Shown here piece after piece: positions 53,107 to 62,729 of a stretch of DNA of 64,000 bases. The notes under the pieces are model-generated. The model was not told where the DNA came from and did not search any database. It saw nothing but the letters and a program-made list of their open reading frames with translations. How positions within the stretch are numbered: the stretch's first letter is position 1; each line of letters begins with the position of its first letter. Source of the stretch: Paludibacter jiangxiensis (GTDB taxonomy: Bacteria; Bacteroidota; Bacteroidia; Bacteroidales; Paludibacteraceae); NCBI RefSeq assembly GCF_001618385.1, contig NZ_BDCR01000004.1, positions 930,001 to 994,000 on the forward strand, written 5' to 3'. The translations under genes were made by a program, and so were the position numbers.

Positions 53107-55668
53107 ATGGGTAAAAGATTGTCGGCTGTACGTCTCTTTATTCTGATTCTCTTTTCTGCAGGAATCAACCATCCACTTTCTGCCCAAAAGTTACAGGAGA
53201 CAACCATCCTCGAAGGTCGTGTAATTGATGCACAAACCAACGAGGGAGTTTCTTATGCTACATTGATGACTGTCCGTACAGGTGAAGGAACCATAACTGA
53301 CGAAAACGGTAGGTTTGCTCTAAAAATTACCCGTTCTACAGGAAGAATCAAATTGTCATGCGTCGGCTACAAAACGGACACCGTACCTTACCGCAAAGGT
53401 GGAACAACTCCATTTGTCATAAAGCTCAAACCTAAAATTCAGCAACTTCAGGAAATTGTAATAAAACCGGCAAAAAAACGGTATAAAAACAAGGGCAATC
53501 CGGCAGTTGAACTGATTGAAAAAGTAATTGCTCACAAAAAGGACAATCATCAGGGCAACTGGCAGTATCTGGAAAACACCAAATATGAAAAGATCATATT
53601 CGGCCTGAGCAATTATACCTCTAAATTTCGTCCAGACAACACTCCAAAGAGCTTTCATTTCCTTTTTAATCATACCGACACCTCCTCCATGAAAGGGAAG
53701 AAGTTGCTCCCGCTGTATATTCAGGAAAAGCTATCGGACAACTATTTCAGCAAGTCGCCTGCACACGAAAAAGAGGTGATAAAAGCAACAAAAACGGTGG
53801 ATTACGGCAAATATTTCAGCATGGAAGGCATTTCCGTTTATCTGAAAAACATTTATGAAACTATCGATTTGTACGACAACAACATAAGCTTCCTGACCAA
53901 TCAGTTCGTAAGCCCCATTGCTAATGCCGCGCCGACGTTCTATAAGTATTTCATTATGGACACGGTAAAGCTGGATAATATCTCTTGCGTGCGCCTCTAT
54001 TTTTCGCCCCGCAACAAAACCGACATGCTTTTTCAGGGCGATCTCTATATCACCCTTGACAGCTGCTATGCGGTGAGACAAGCCGATTTCAGCGTCAACA
54101 GAGACATTAATCTCAACTGGGTAAAAGAAGCCAATATCAACCTGACTTACAGCAAGAATAAAAAGAACGAATGGCTATTGGAATCGGATCATGTCGGAAT
54201 TGACTTCGGGCTACCCAAAACCGAACTGGGTGTGTACGGGCAACGTACAACAACCTACAACAACTACCAAACCGACACTCCGCGCGATGAAGCGTTTTAC
54301 AAAAAACCAGCAGTAGAGACCGACAGTATAGCACTGCACTCAGAAAACTATTGGGCAGCAAACCGACCCCAACCCCTCTCAATATCGGAGGCCGGCATCT
54401 ACACGATGATTGACAGCCTGAAACAGGTACCCACCTTCAAACGTTCAATGGATTTGGTCTATCTTTTGTTGTACGGCTATAAATCGGTTGGACCATTTGC
54501 TATCGGGTCGCTCTATAATTTCGTGGGGTATAATCCGGTGGAAGGTTACCGTGTTCAATTCGGAGGGAAAACCACCAGCCAGTTCAACGAGCATGTATAT
54601 CTTTCAGGCTACGGAGCCTATGGATTCCACGACAAAACATGGAAATATTCGTTTACGGGAGCTATCGGAATGGATTCGAAAAGCATCTTTCGATTTCCGG
54701 CCAATTATCTGAAGATTAGCTATCAATACGACGCCAAGACTCCGGGTAACGAGATGTCACTCAGTCAGAGTTACAACTTCATAGCTGCCTTGGTGTGGGG
54801 TAATTACAACAAATTTTTCTACAACCGGATTTTCCAGGCCGAGTATCTTCACGAATTTAAAAGCCATTTTTCATATACTGCCGGCTTTCAATATGTTCGC
54901 GAAACTCCCCGCGGAATGCTCTATTTCAACCACTCGGATTACAGCCTGCAAACAAACGACAAGGCATACCTGCCCATTGCTGAGCTATACGGGAAACTCA
55001 GGTATGCTCCGCACGAAAAATTCTATCAGGAACAATTGAGCCGGTTCACCATGCCAACCAGTTATCCGATTTTCGAGCTGGAATACCGCATCGGGAACAA
55101 AGCTTTTGGGAACAGTTATAACTATCAAAAAATCAGACTATCGGCTTTCAAACGGTTCAAATTATCGGTATTGGGATATTCGGATGTAGCTTTGGAAGGT
55201 GGAAAATTATTCGGTACGGTTTCGTATCCCTTACTATTTATACACCCGGCAACACAAAACTACCTGTTCGATGACACCAAATACAACCTGATAAACTTTC
55301 TTGAATTCGTCAGCGACCGTTATGCTTCACTAAGTATCGACCACAATTTCAACGGATTCTTCCTTAATAAAATACCTTTATTAAAGAAACTGAACTGGCG
55401 TGAGGCCGTCACCTGCAAGGTGTTGTACGGAGATATCGGTTCCCGCAACAATCCGGCATACAACGATCAGCTCTTTCGCTTTCCCGAAAACAGTGATGGA
55501 AGCGCCGCAACTCACAAACTGGGACGCACACCTTATGTAGAGGTTAGTGCGGGCATCGGTAACATTTTGCGTATCTTTCGGATCGATTTTGTCAAACGAC
55601 TAACCTACCTCAACAATCCGGACATTTCAGACTTTGGAATACGAGCCAGCATGAAAATGGATTTTTAG
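53107..55668 (+). CDS. DUF5686 outer-membrane protein with regulatory-like N-terminus
   Basis: An 853-residue outer-membrane protein from the ATG at 53107 (MGKRLSAVRLFILILFSAGINHPLSAQ, a clean signal); a start at 53074 would add 11 residues before it. A carboxypeptidase-like regulatory domain (LEGRVIDAQTNEGVSYATLM; IKLSCVGYKTDTV) is followed by the DUF5686 body (LEKVIAHKKDNHQGNWQYLENTKYEKI; YGYKSVGPFAIGSLYNFVGYNPVEGYRVQFGG) and a barrel ending RASMKMDF. These large proteins are widespread in the phylum and of unknown function; barrel topology and signal suggest assembly or transport at the outer membrane. Confidence 0.9.
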   Translation: MGKRLSAVRLFILILFSAGINHPLSAQKLQETTILEGRVIDAQTNEGVSYATLMTVRTGEGTITDENGRFALKITRSTGRIKLSCVGYKTDTVPYRKGGTTPFVIKLKPKIQQLQEIVIKPAKKRYKNKGNPAVELIEKVIAHKKDNHQGNWQYLENTKYEKIIFGLSNYTSKFRPDNTPKSFHFLFNHTDTSSMKGKKLLPLYIQEKLSDNYFSKSPAHEKEVIKATKTVDYGKYFSMEGISVYLKNIYETIDLYDNNISFLTNQFVSPIANAAPTFYKYFIMDTVKLDNISCVRLYFSPRNKTDMLFQGDLYITLDSCYAVRQADFSVNRDINLNWVKEANINLTYSKNKKNEWLLESDHVGIDFGLPKTELGVYGQRTTTYNNYQTDTPRDEAFYKKPAVETDSIALHSENYWAANRPQPLSISEAGIYTMIDSLKQVPTFKRSMDLVYLLLYGYKSVGPFAIGSLYNFVGYNPVEGYRVQFGGKTTSQFNEHVYLSGYGAYGFHDKTWKYSFTGAIGMDSKSIFRFPANYLKISYQYDAKTPGNEMSLSQSYNFIAALVWGNYNKFFYNRIFQAEYLHEFKSHFSYTAGFQYVRETPRGMLYFNHSDYSLQTNDKAYLPIAELYGKLRYAPHEKFYQEQLSRFTMPTSYPIFELEYRIGNKAFGNSYNYQKIRLSAFKRFKLSVLGYSDVALEGGKLFGTVSYPLLFIHPATQNYLFDDTKYNLINFLEFVSDRYASLSIDHNFNGFFLNKIPLLKKLNWREAVTCKVLYGDIGSRNNPAYNDQLFRFPENSDGSAATHKLGRTPYVEVSAGIGNILRIFRIDFVKRLTYLNNPDISDFGIRASMKMDF

Positions 55669-55726
55669 TAGGCAGTACACAGTACTCAGTACGCAGAGAA
55701 TTGGAGAATTTAACTTAAACCGGACG

Positions 55727-55734
55727 TATCTTTG
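55727..55734 (+). promoter_or_regulatory. Promoter -7 box of the ybaK-like gene
   Basis: TATCTTTG with TTG at 55701-55703, a 23-base spacer. It ends 22 bases before the ATG at 55757. A short repeat (AGTAC three times) lies upstream at 55676-55693. Confidence 0.5.
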
Positions 55735-55756
55735 TTCTTTGCTCTTTGCTCTAAAT

Positions 55757-56230
55757 ATGAAACATCAAAAAACAAATGCGGCACGAATCCTGGACCGCAT
55801 GGGAATTACATACGAACTGGTTGCCTACGAAGTAGACGAAAGCGACCTAAGTGCGGTGCATGTTGCCGCGCAACTCGGACAAAATGTAGAACAGGTATTC
55901 AAAACCATTCTTCTGAGAGGGGATCGCAACGGAGTATTTGTCTGTATTGTGCCCGGTGCCGAAGAGGTAAATTTGAAACTGGCGGCTTCTGTTTCGGGCA
56001 ATAAGAAAGCGGAAACAGTTGCCATGAAGGAACTGCTTCCGCTTACAGGTTATATCCGGGGAGGATGTTCTCCACTCGGGATGAAAAAGCCCTACCCTAT
56101 TTATTTACATTCGTCTGCCAACCAGTTTCCGTTTGTTTATATCAGTGCCGGACAGCGTGGTTTGCAACTCAAACTTGCTCCGACAGATCTAATCAAGGCA
56201 GTAAATGCTACAGTCACGGATCTGATATAG
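55757..56230 (+). CDS. ybaK: Cys-tRNA(Pro)/Cys-tRNA(Cys) deacylase, YbaK/EbsC family
   Basis: A 157-residue editing enzyme that removes wrongly attached amino acids from tRNA, classically Cys from tRNA(Pro). Family marks: KTNAARILDRMGITYELVAYEVDE at the start, VFKTILLRGDRNGVFVCIVPGAEEVNLK with the conserved Lys, and GYIRGGCSPLGMKK, the GxxSPxG loop. Full length for the family. The ATG at 55757 (MKHQKTNAARIL) is the natural start. Its stop (56228-56230) touches the stop of the next, convergent gene without a base between. Confidence 0.94.
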   Translation: MKHQKTNAARILDRMGITYELVAYEVDESDLSAVHVAAQLGQNVEQVFKTILLRGDRNGVFVCIVPGAEEVNLKLAASVSGNKKAETVAMKELLPLTGYIRGGCSPLGMKKPYPIYLHSSANQFPFVYISAGQRGLQLKLAPTDLIKAVNATVTDLI

Positions 56231-58273
56231 TTAGTTAAAAACGACCGTTTTCACTCTGCCATTTGACAGGTAAACTTTAATTGTTTTACTGTTTTGATCT
56301 ACGTCCACCCGCGTCACCTGATTCAACTGCTGAGATGTCCACTTTTCATTCGCATTCTTCCACAACATCAGGGTAACGTAAACTTTTTTGGTCCCGTTAG
56401 CCGGATCGAAATGATCAAAAGAATCTATCACGGCACTTTCATTGGCTACCGGATTCAAGCCTTTCGTCCGCACCACTTCGGTGCCCTGCCATCCTTTGAG
56501 AGGAACCATCGCCAACTGGTATTTTCCGTTATTGATAATATGAACCTCTTTGCCCTGAACTTTACGAAGTTCATCTTTTACGGGAGCTCCAACTTGCGGC
56601 AATGAATAGTGTCCCAAACGAACGTCGGCCTTTTCTGTTCCTGAGACAACATCCACGCGAAGGATCCCGTCAGGCAGTGTAATATCGGCCAACCGGAACG
56701 CCAGGTTTTTATTGAACTCCATTTCCACATCACGATAATAGATCCCATTTTCATAGCGATTAAACTTATAGAGATGAAATGGTTCCCAACGGTTTGCCGA
56801 CGCTGTTTTTACAACATAGTTCATCGCCACTTCACCATTTTTGCCGTCGGCTTGCCACGGAAAAGCACTATTGTATGCCAAGCGGTTGTACGATTCCTCT
56901 GCGCGGAATGGTTCGGATGCTTTATCCATCTTCACATTGCACCACGCACGTAGCTCAGCGGCTCCGCTATTGGGATAGTCGGTAATAAGAATGTGCGGAC
57001 CTTTCAGAAATTTATTGACCACAGTACCTTTCGCCAGTTCACCGGTTGCCCAAGGCCCTTCGTTTTCTTTGGCACTCCAGTATGGGTTACTTTCAGGCAA
57101 AAGCAGTCCGAGAAAAGCCTTTGCACACCAATAAACACTTCCACGACAGCTGTACGACTGCACGGCAGCATCGAAAGGCCCGTAAAATCCTAAAGTTGGC
57201 ACATTGTCTTGCAGAAAATCGGAATTCTGAAGAAATTGAAGTAAAGCTCCCGATGCAATACGGCGCATCCAACCGTAGTTTGTAGAAGGATCGTCTTCAA
57301 AACCCATAAAAGAGAACGGCGCCGTTGCTCCGAAACGATAGGTTATGCTACGTCCCCACATAATCATGTCCCCATTACGGCCAAACATGTAGGGATAGTT
57401 CGACTTCATCGGTTTGAAATTTTCGGCAAATTTGGCTGCGTACTCCGGATAATTCTTTTTCCCGTAATATTCAGACCAGAACATTCCGTACATCTGAAAT
57501 GCCCACATGCTGTAATAATCATAAGCCGGACGATCGTTGTACCAACCGTCGCCATCGTAGTGATCAAGCGCTTTTTGGACATACTCGTTGAGCAAAGGCT
57601 CGTTTACTTTATACCCCTGACTCTTGAAGAAACTCAGGATGAAAATATTGAAAAACTTCCAGTTTTGAGCAATAGTAGGACCGTCGCCATAACTCACCAT
57701 TGTGGCTTCAAGAGCATCCTTTTGTTGTTGTGTCAACGGATTCCACAAAATTTCGGGAATGGCAAACAAAGAGACAGATAAACCTCCGAATTCCACCAGA
57801 TTCTGATGAGGTCCCATTTCCGAAGAACGGGGCTTTATATAGGTTGGACTGGCAGGATCAAGCAATTTGAGGATCTGATGACGATAATAATCGGCCACCC
57901 TGATACCGTTAATCTCCAGTTGTGGATTTTCTTTCAGCAAAGGAGCCGCCATAAACAAGGTTCGACACAATCCTTCAAGCTTCGCCGTCGGAATTTGTCC
58001 TTCATTGCGGGGATAGCTCTTACCTTCCTGCTTGGGGAAGTACATCGGATCATCCAGCGTTTTCACATAACTGAAAGCACCTTTCAACAAATAAAGAGCA
58101 GCCTCTTTCCAGTGCTCGCGGGTCATTCCGGAATAAGGACTCTTTTTGAAATCGGGATTTTCAACTTTAAACACGTTAGACCGGGTCTTGTGTGTTTGGG
58201 CAAACGTTGACAGGCCAACGCAAGCAAACAACAAACCGGACAGAACAAACTTAACACACAGATTAAATCTCAT
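56231..58273 (-). CDS. DUF2264 family protein, probable glycoside hydrolase
   Basis: A 680-residue exported protein (signal 1-25, ending STFAQ). The N-terminal two thirds are an (alpha/alpha)-barrel typical of DUF2264: SGMTREHWKEAALYLLKGAF, GPHQNLVEFGGLSVSLF, YGDGPTIAQNWKFFNIFILSFF, YDYYSMWAFQMYGMFW, GRSITYRFGATAPF. The C-terminal third is a beta-sandwich. From memory DUF2264 members have been linked to carbohydrate hydrolysis (assigned to a glycoside hydrolase family), including action on uronic acids; I cannot confirm the substrate here. It sits next to a hybrid two-component regulator and a SusC gene, which supports a glycan role. Confidence 0.82.
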   Translation of the reverse strand: MRFNLCVKFVLSGLLFACVGLSTFAQTHKTRSNVFKVENPDFKKSPYSGMTREHWKEAALYLLKGAFSYVKTLDDPMYFPKQEGKSYPRNEGQIPTAKLEGLCRTLFMAAPLLKENPQLEINGIRVADYYRHQILKLLDPASPTYIKPRSSEMGPHQNLVEFGGLSVSLFAIPEILWNPLTQQQKDALEATMVSYGDGPTIAQNWKFFNIFILSFFKSQGYKVNEPLLNEYVQKALDHYDGDGWYNDRPAYDYYSMWAFQMYGMFWSEYYGKKNYPEYAAKFAENFKPMKSNYPYMFGRNGDMIMWGRSITYRFGATAPFSFMGFEDDPSTNYGWMRRIASGALLQFLQNSDFLQDNVPTLGFYGPFDAAVQSYSCRGSVYWCAKAFLGLLLPESNPYWSAKENEGPWATGELAKGTVVNKFLKGPHILITDYPNSGAAELRAWCNVKMDKASEPFRAEESYNRLAYNSAFPWQADGKNGEVAMNYVVKTASANRWEPFHLYKFNRYENGIYYRDVEMEFNKNLAFRLADITLPDGILRVDVVSGTEKADVRLGHYSLPQVGAPVKDELRKVQGKEVHIINNGKYQLAMVPLKGWQGTEVVRTKGLNPVANESAVIDSFDHFDPANGTKKVYVTLMLWKNANEKWTSQQLNQVTRVDVDQNSKTIKVYLSNGRVKTVVFN

Positions 58274-58302
58274 GGCATGTATTTTCTATAATTTTTGATA
58301 CT

Positions 58303-58330
58303 CAAAGATATTCCGAACCCTTGAAAACAA
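58303..58330 (-). promoter_or_regulatory. Promoter of the DUF2264 gene
   Basis: On the minus strand TTG (58330-58328), a 17-base spacer and TATCTTTG (58310-58303), 29 bases before the ATG at 58273. It separates this gene from the regulator gene upstream. Confidence 0.55.
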
Positions 58331-58371
58331 GGAACAAAATCATTTCAATTTTGGACATAATATGTTCAAAC

Positions 58372-61300
58372 CTACGCAGGCTGATGCACATCTCTATACT
58401 CACGTGGGGTCATTTCAAATTCAGATTTGAAACAACTACTAAAATATTTAGGATTGTTGAATCCTAAGGCATACGCAATTTCAGAAATAGGATCATTGGT
58501 ACTTACCAGCATTTCGCAGGCATGTTTCAACCTCACGTTGCGGATAAATTCTCCGGGAGAGAGGTCGGTCAATGCTTTCAGTTTGCGGTGCAGAGTCGAT
58601 TTGGAGCTATTCATTGTTTCAGCAAAACGGTCGAAATCGAAATTAAAATCGGACATATGTTGTTCCACCACCAGCACTGCCTTTTTCATAAACTCCTCAT
58701 CCAGCGAACCGTAATGCATGGCTGAAATATTGACCTCCTTATTTTTCCTGAAGTCTCTGACATTCTGTTTCTTTCGATTGAGAAGATTGTTGACCCTTGC
58801 GGCCAGCACCTTCAAATCGAATGGTTTAGGCATATAAGCATCTGCTCCGGCATTGAAATAATCCACCTGATCGTCGGCCGAACTTTTTGCCGTCAGCAGC
58901 AAAATATCGATATGGCTTGTCACAAGATCCGATTTCACAGTCCGGCACAGTGCCAGTCCGTCCATTTCAGGCATCATTACATCCGAAATAATCAGGTCGA
59001 TAGGATATTCTTTGATGATATTCAACGCATGCAATCCATTGGTAGCACTGTGTACTGTAAATCGGTCGCACAAATGATCGACAATAATCTGATTGAGTTC
59101 TTTGTTATCTTCGACCACCAGAATATTGTAGGAAGCGTGCTCTGGTTGCACCGTCGTAGCCACTTCATTCACATCGGCAGACTCTTCATAAGCCGGATTT
59201 TGCCGTGAAATCTCGCTATCCTCCGTAGCAAATTCTTCTTCGTTAAAGGCGCCCTCCGACACCGGAATTTCGAATGTAAAAGTAGTACCCTCGTGCAGTT
59301 TGCTCATCACTCTGATCTCTCCCTTGTGAATTTGCAACAGATCGCGTACCAGCGAGAGGCCTATACCATTGCTCTGACTTTGATCGGATGAATTGCTGAT
59401 ATAGAAACGAGAGAAAATGTGGGGTAAATCTTTTTCGTGTATTCCTTCTCCGGTATCACTTACCGACAGTTGCAAGAATGTAAGTCCTTCCTGCACCGGA
59501 AAACTCATTTTTACAATAATACTGCCTCCCGAAGGTGTAAATTTGAATGCATTGGACAACAGATTATAAAGCACTTTATCCAGTTTATCGGGATCAAACC
59601 AGGCAATAAAGTTATCGAACGGAGCCTCCACTGCAAACGAAATATTCTTTTCTTTAATTAATGGCTGAAAGTTGGTATAGCACACTTCGCGCACAAACGA
59701 CACAACATCTCCCTTCTTTACTTTCAGTTTCATATTACCGGTATCGATCTTCCGAAAAGCCAGAATTTGCTTAATCAAACGACGTAAACGATTCACATTG
59801 TTTCGTATCAGTTCGATCTGATTTTTATCCGATGGAGATTTGGACTGCAACTCGTCAGTGAGCAATGAAATAATGGTCAATGGAGTCAGCAAATCATGCG
59901 ATATGTTTGTAAAATAGCGCAATTTTGTTTGTGCCAATTCTTCTGACTTTTCCTTTTCGATGCGGGAGATACGTAGTTCGTTCCGAAGCCGCACCCTGTT
60001 GAATAAAAACCAGGCTATACCGCCGGCAATGATCAAATAGAAGAGATAGGCCCACCAAGTCTGATAAAACGGCGGCTTTTTAATAATGACAAGAGATGTA
60101 ATCTGATCGCCCCATTGTCCATTTTCATCGGTAGCTTTCACCTCGAACGTATACCGGCCGGGAGATAAGTTGGCGTAGTTCACAAAATGACGGTTATTCC
60201 CAATGTAAATCCAGTCTTTATTAATACCGACCAAACGGTATGCATACTGAATTTTATCAGCTGACGTAAAATTGAGTGTGGAAAATTCAATGCTGACATC
60301 ATCATCGGTATTTTTAAGAACCAATGCATTGTCTTCGGCTTCATACTGTTTGTCATTTTCCGCTTCAAAAATGGATTGGTTCTTGACCTGAATATCAGTA
60401 ATCACCACCTTAGGCTTCATACGGTTAGTCATTGATACCGCATTCGGAGCAAATGAGCACAATCCATTGTTACCACCAAACAACATGGTTCCATTAGAAA
60501 GTTTTACCGCTGCATTTTGGCGAAAAGAAGTTACCATAACACCATCGCTTTGAGTGTAGTATGTAGTGGTATGGGAAGCCGGATTAAACCGAATGATCTT
60601 TTTAATTGTGGAAATCCACAACGCGCCGGAATTATCCTCTAAAATATCAAAAACGGCTTCTTCGGTGATGCCATACTGTTTGCTCACATCATGCATGGAG
60701 TTGTTTCGTTCATCATAAAAATAGATGCTCCCCACACGAGTGCCTAGACTCACATTTCCGTTCCGCTGACAACAGATGGACTGAATTGAATTGTTGGGCA
60801 AATTGCCTGCACTTCTGTTAAACGAAATTACTTTCACAATAGAGCCTCTGTTATCTCGTTGATATTTCACCACTCCCTGTTTATCGCTTCCCACCCAAAT
60901 ATTACGTTTATTATCTTCATTAATTGCTGTAATATTCGGAATGGTCTTTACCAGTCTTATAGCGTTATCTGCCATCGACTTACAATACAAACCATTATCC
61001 GTTCCGACCCACACGTTTCCGTACGAATCTTCAAAAAGATTCGTAATTGTCGTCGATTTGACAGGCAATTTAATTGTCCCTGGAGCCAACGATTGCTGCT
61101 TGTCACTCAGCATATAAATCATAGGATTCCCCTCTTCACAAATCCAGATCTGATGATGACGTTTTAAATGCTTTATTGCACTGATGCTTTTGATAGTTTC
61201 AATCATCGGGATACGGGCTTTCGATATTTTACCGGTCTGCGGGTTCAACACATATAACCCACAACGGTTCAACGCCGTATAGATATATCCGTCGGCTGTT

Positions 61301-62412
61301 TCACAAAGTCCAATCACAATAGGAATAGATCCTGTTTCCACTTTAATATTGGTCAATGGATTGGTTTGTATCGACATATTATTAAAATTCAACGTAAAAA
61401 TACCATCACCAATAGAGCCCAACCACAAATTCCCCTGATTATCCTGTACAATTTCGTGAAACAATTTGTAATAGGGTTCAGGAAACAGATCATCAGAATG
61501 AACAATATTGTATGTATTGTCGTCTTTTTTCTCCATCACAACCAAACCTGTGAAGGTAACCACCCACACGTATCCGAATTTTTTATCCCGAAGCAAACTA
61601 TATGAAATATCCGGGAATGTTATTCTTTTTCCATTCTGAATTACAGAGATCTGTTTGAAAGGATTCCCCGACAAACGTTTCAAATCCATAGAATACATTC
61701 CTTCACCCCATGTACATATAAGAAAATGGTCGGGATAATCTTCTATCATATTGAATGGATCACCCATCCCCGAAAAAGGAGGAAACTGTTCAAATTGAAG
61801 CTTCTCAGGATGAAAGAGAGAGATTCCTTGATTATTAATCATCACCCAGATTCTGCCTTCCGAATCTTCATACAGTTTCATTATGGTGTTACCTGAAATA
61901 TGGTATCGTCCTTTTACATTTGCTCCGAATCGAATACTGCTTCCATCGGGATAAATACGAATGAGACCATTATTTCCGGTACCCACCCACATAGTACCCT
62001 GTTTATCCTTGATAATGGAATTAACTTTATCTCTTCCCACATATTGATTATTGAGAGGCTGAATACGGTAATTTTTTTTGTCGATGATATTGACTCCGGC
62101 AAGCGTCCCAATCCATATCCGGTTATTGTCATCTTCGGCAATCGTTTGAATACTGTTATTGGTAAGCCGGTTAGGATTCGTAGAGCTCGATCTGAAAATC
62201 TTAATACTATAGCCGTCAAAACGGCACAATCCGTCCTTACTACCAAACCACATATAACCTTCTTTGTCGTTATACAGGCGATTGATAGAATTGGAGGGCA
62301 ATTGGTCAATATAGGGAAAGTGTTGGAAACTAAGACTGGTGGTACGGCCATAAGAACTGGACGCAAAACACAAGCACAATATGGTTAGAATCTTGGTTAG
62401 GTGGTATTTCAT
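58372..62412 (-). CDS. Hybrid two-component system sensor/regulator (HTCS)
   Basis: A 1346-residue protein joining sensor and regulator in one chain. Order: signal peptide (MKYHLTKILTILCLCFASSSYG), periplasmic two-bladed propeller of many Reg_prop repeats (for example NRIWIGTLAGVNII, GTMWVGTGNNGLI, GNLWLGSIGDGIF), a Y_Y_Y domain (about 690-770), one helix (AYLFYLIIAGGIAWFLF), HisKA with phospho-acceptor His in FTNISHDLLTPLT, HATPase (SDTGEGIHEKDLPHIFSRFY; GIGLSLVRDLL), a receiver with Asp in LIISDVMMPEMDG, and a C-terminal AraC-type DNA-binding domain. It binds an oligosaccharide in the periplasm and switches on a utilisation locus, here probably the divergent SusC gene. Start ATG at 62410-62412. 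Confidence 0.96.
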   Translation of the reverse strand: MKYHLTKILTILCLCFASSSYGRTTSLSFQHFPYIDQLPSNSINRLYNDKEGYMWFGSKDGLCRFDGYSIKIFRSSSTNPNRLTNNSIQTIAEDDNNRIWIGTLAGVNIIDKKNYRIQPLNNQYVGRDKVNSIIKDKQGTMWVGTGNNGLIRIYPDGSSIRFGANVKGRYHISGNTIMKLYEDSEGRIWVMINNQGISLFHPEKLQFEQFPPFSGMGDPFNMIEDYPDHFLICTWGEGMYSMDLKRLSGNPFKQISVIQNGKRITFPDISYSLLRDKKFGYVWVVTFTGLVVMEKKDDNTYNIVHSDDLFPEPYYKLFHEIVQDNQGNLWLGSIGDGIFTLNFNNMSIQTNPLTNIKVETGSIPIVIGLCETADGYIYTALNRCGLYVLNPQTGKISKARIPMIETIKSISAIKHLKRHHQIWICEEGNPMIYMLSDKQQSLAPGTIKLPVKSTTITNLFEDSYGNVWVGTDNGLYCKSMADNAIRLVKTIPNITAINEDNKRNIWVGSDKQGVVKYQRDNRGSIVKVISFNRSAGNLPNNSIQSICCQRNGNVSLGTRVGSIYFYDERNNSMHDVSKQYGITEEAVFDILEDNSGALWISTIKKIIRFNPASHTTTYYTQSDGVMVTSFRQNAAVKLSNGTMLFGGNNGLCSFAPNAVSMTNRMKPKVVITDIQVKNQSIFEAENDKQYEAEDNALVLKNTDDDVSIEFSTLNFTSADKIQYAYRLVGINKDWIYIGNNRHFVNYANLSPGRYTFEVKATDENGQWGDQITSLVIIKKPPFYQTWWAYLFYLIIAGGIAWFLFNRVRLRNELRISRIEKEKSEELAQTKLRYFTNISHDLLTPLTIISLLTDELQSKSPSDKNQIELIRNNVNRLRRLIKQILAFRKIDTGNMKLKVKKGDVVSFVREVCYTNFQPLIKEKNISFAVEAPFDNFIAWFDPDKLDKVLYNLLSNAFKFTPSGGSIIVKMSFPVQEGLTFLQLSVSDTGEGIHEKDLPHIFSRFYISNSSDQSQSNGIGLSLVRDLLQIHKGEIRVMSKLHEGTTFTFEIPVSEGAFNEEEFATEDSEISRQNPAYEESADVNEVATTVQPEHASYNILVVEDNKELNQIIVDHLCDRFTVHSATNGLHALNIIKEYPIDLIISDVMMPEMDGLALCRTVKSDLVTSHIDILLLTAKSSADDQVDYFNAGADAYMPKPFDLKVLAARVNNLLNRKKQNVRDFRKNKEVNISAMHYGSLDEEFMKKAVLVVEQHMSDFNFDFDRFAETMNSSKSTLHRKLKALTDLSPGEFIRNVRLKHACEMLVSTNDPISEIAYALGFNNPKYFSSCFKSEFEMTPREYRDVHQPA

Positions 62413-62476
62413 CAGTACAAATTTGAACATTCAATATTAACAAAGAATATGCACTCGCAGGTCTAAAATATGTTCA

Positions 62477-62484
62477 CAAATGTA
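62477..62484 (-). promoter_or_regulatory. Promoter -7 box of the HTCS gene
   Basis: CAAATGTA on the plus strand is TACATTTG on the minus strand, 64 bases before the ATG at 62412. No clear -33 element. Confidence 0.5.
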
Positions 62485-62530
62485 AGTGAAATAAACCATA
62501 AATAGCATTCTTTAAGAGTTGAATGCCTAT

Positions 62531-62557
62531 TTGACCTTTTTGAACGGATTGTTGACC
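62531..62557 (+). promoter_or_regulatory. TTGACC direct repeat, candidate HTCS binding site
   Basis: TTGACC occurs at 62531-62536 and 62552-62557, 21 bases apart, which puts both on the same DNA face. The pair lies just upstream of and overlapping the -33 region of the SusC promoter. AraC-type domains, as in the HTCS encoded next door, often bind direct repeats in such places. Confidence 0.45.
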
Positions 62558-62585
62558 TATGAAAATTTAGAGCTGTTTATATTTG
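62552..62585 (+). promoter_or_regulatory. Promoter of the second SusC gene
   Basis: TTG (62552-62554), a 23-base spacer, then TATATTTG (62578-62585), matching TAnnTTTG. The leader to the ATG at 62730 would be about 138 bases, and no reading frame is seen in it. Confidence 0.6.
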
Positions 62586-62729
62586 CATCTCTGTTTTTGA
62601 CAATTATTCACCCTTAAAAACATAATCAATGAATTTCACAACAAGTTAATGGCCTCTATTATCAATGAATCATTAAAGATGATCAGTTGTTTAATCAAAT
62701 TACAAAACCTAATTTTAAAAACTAAAACC

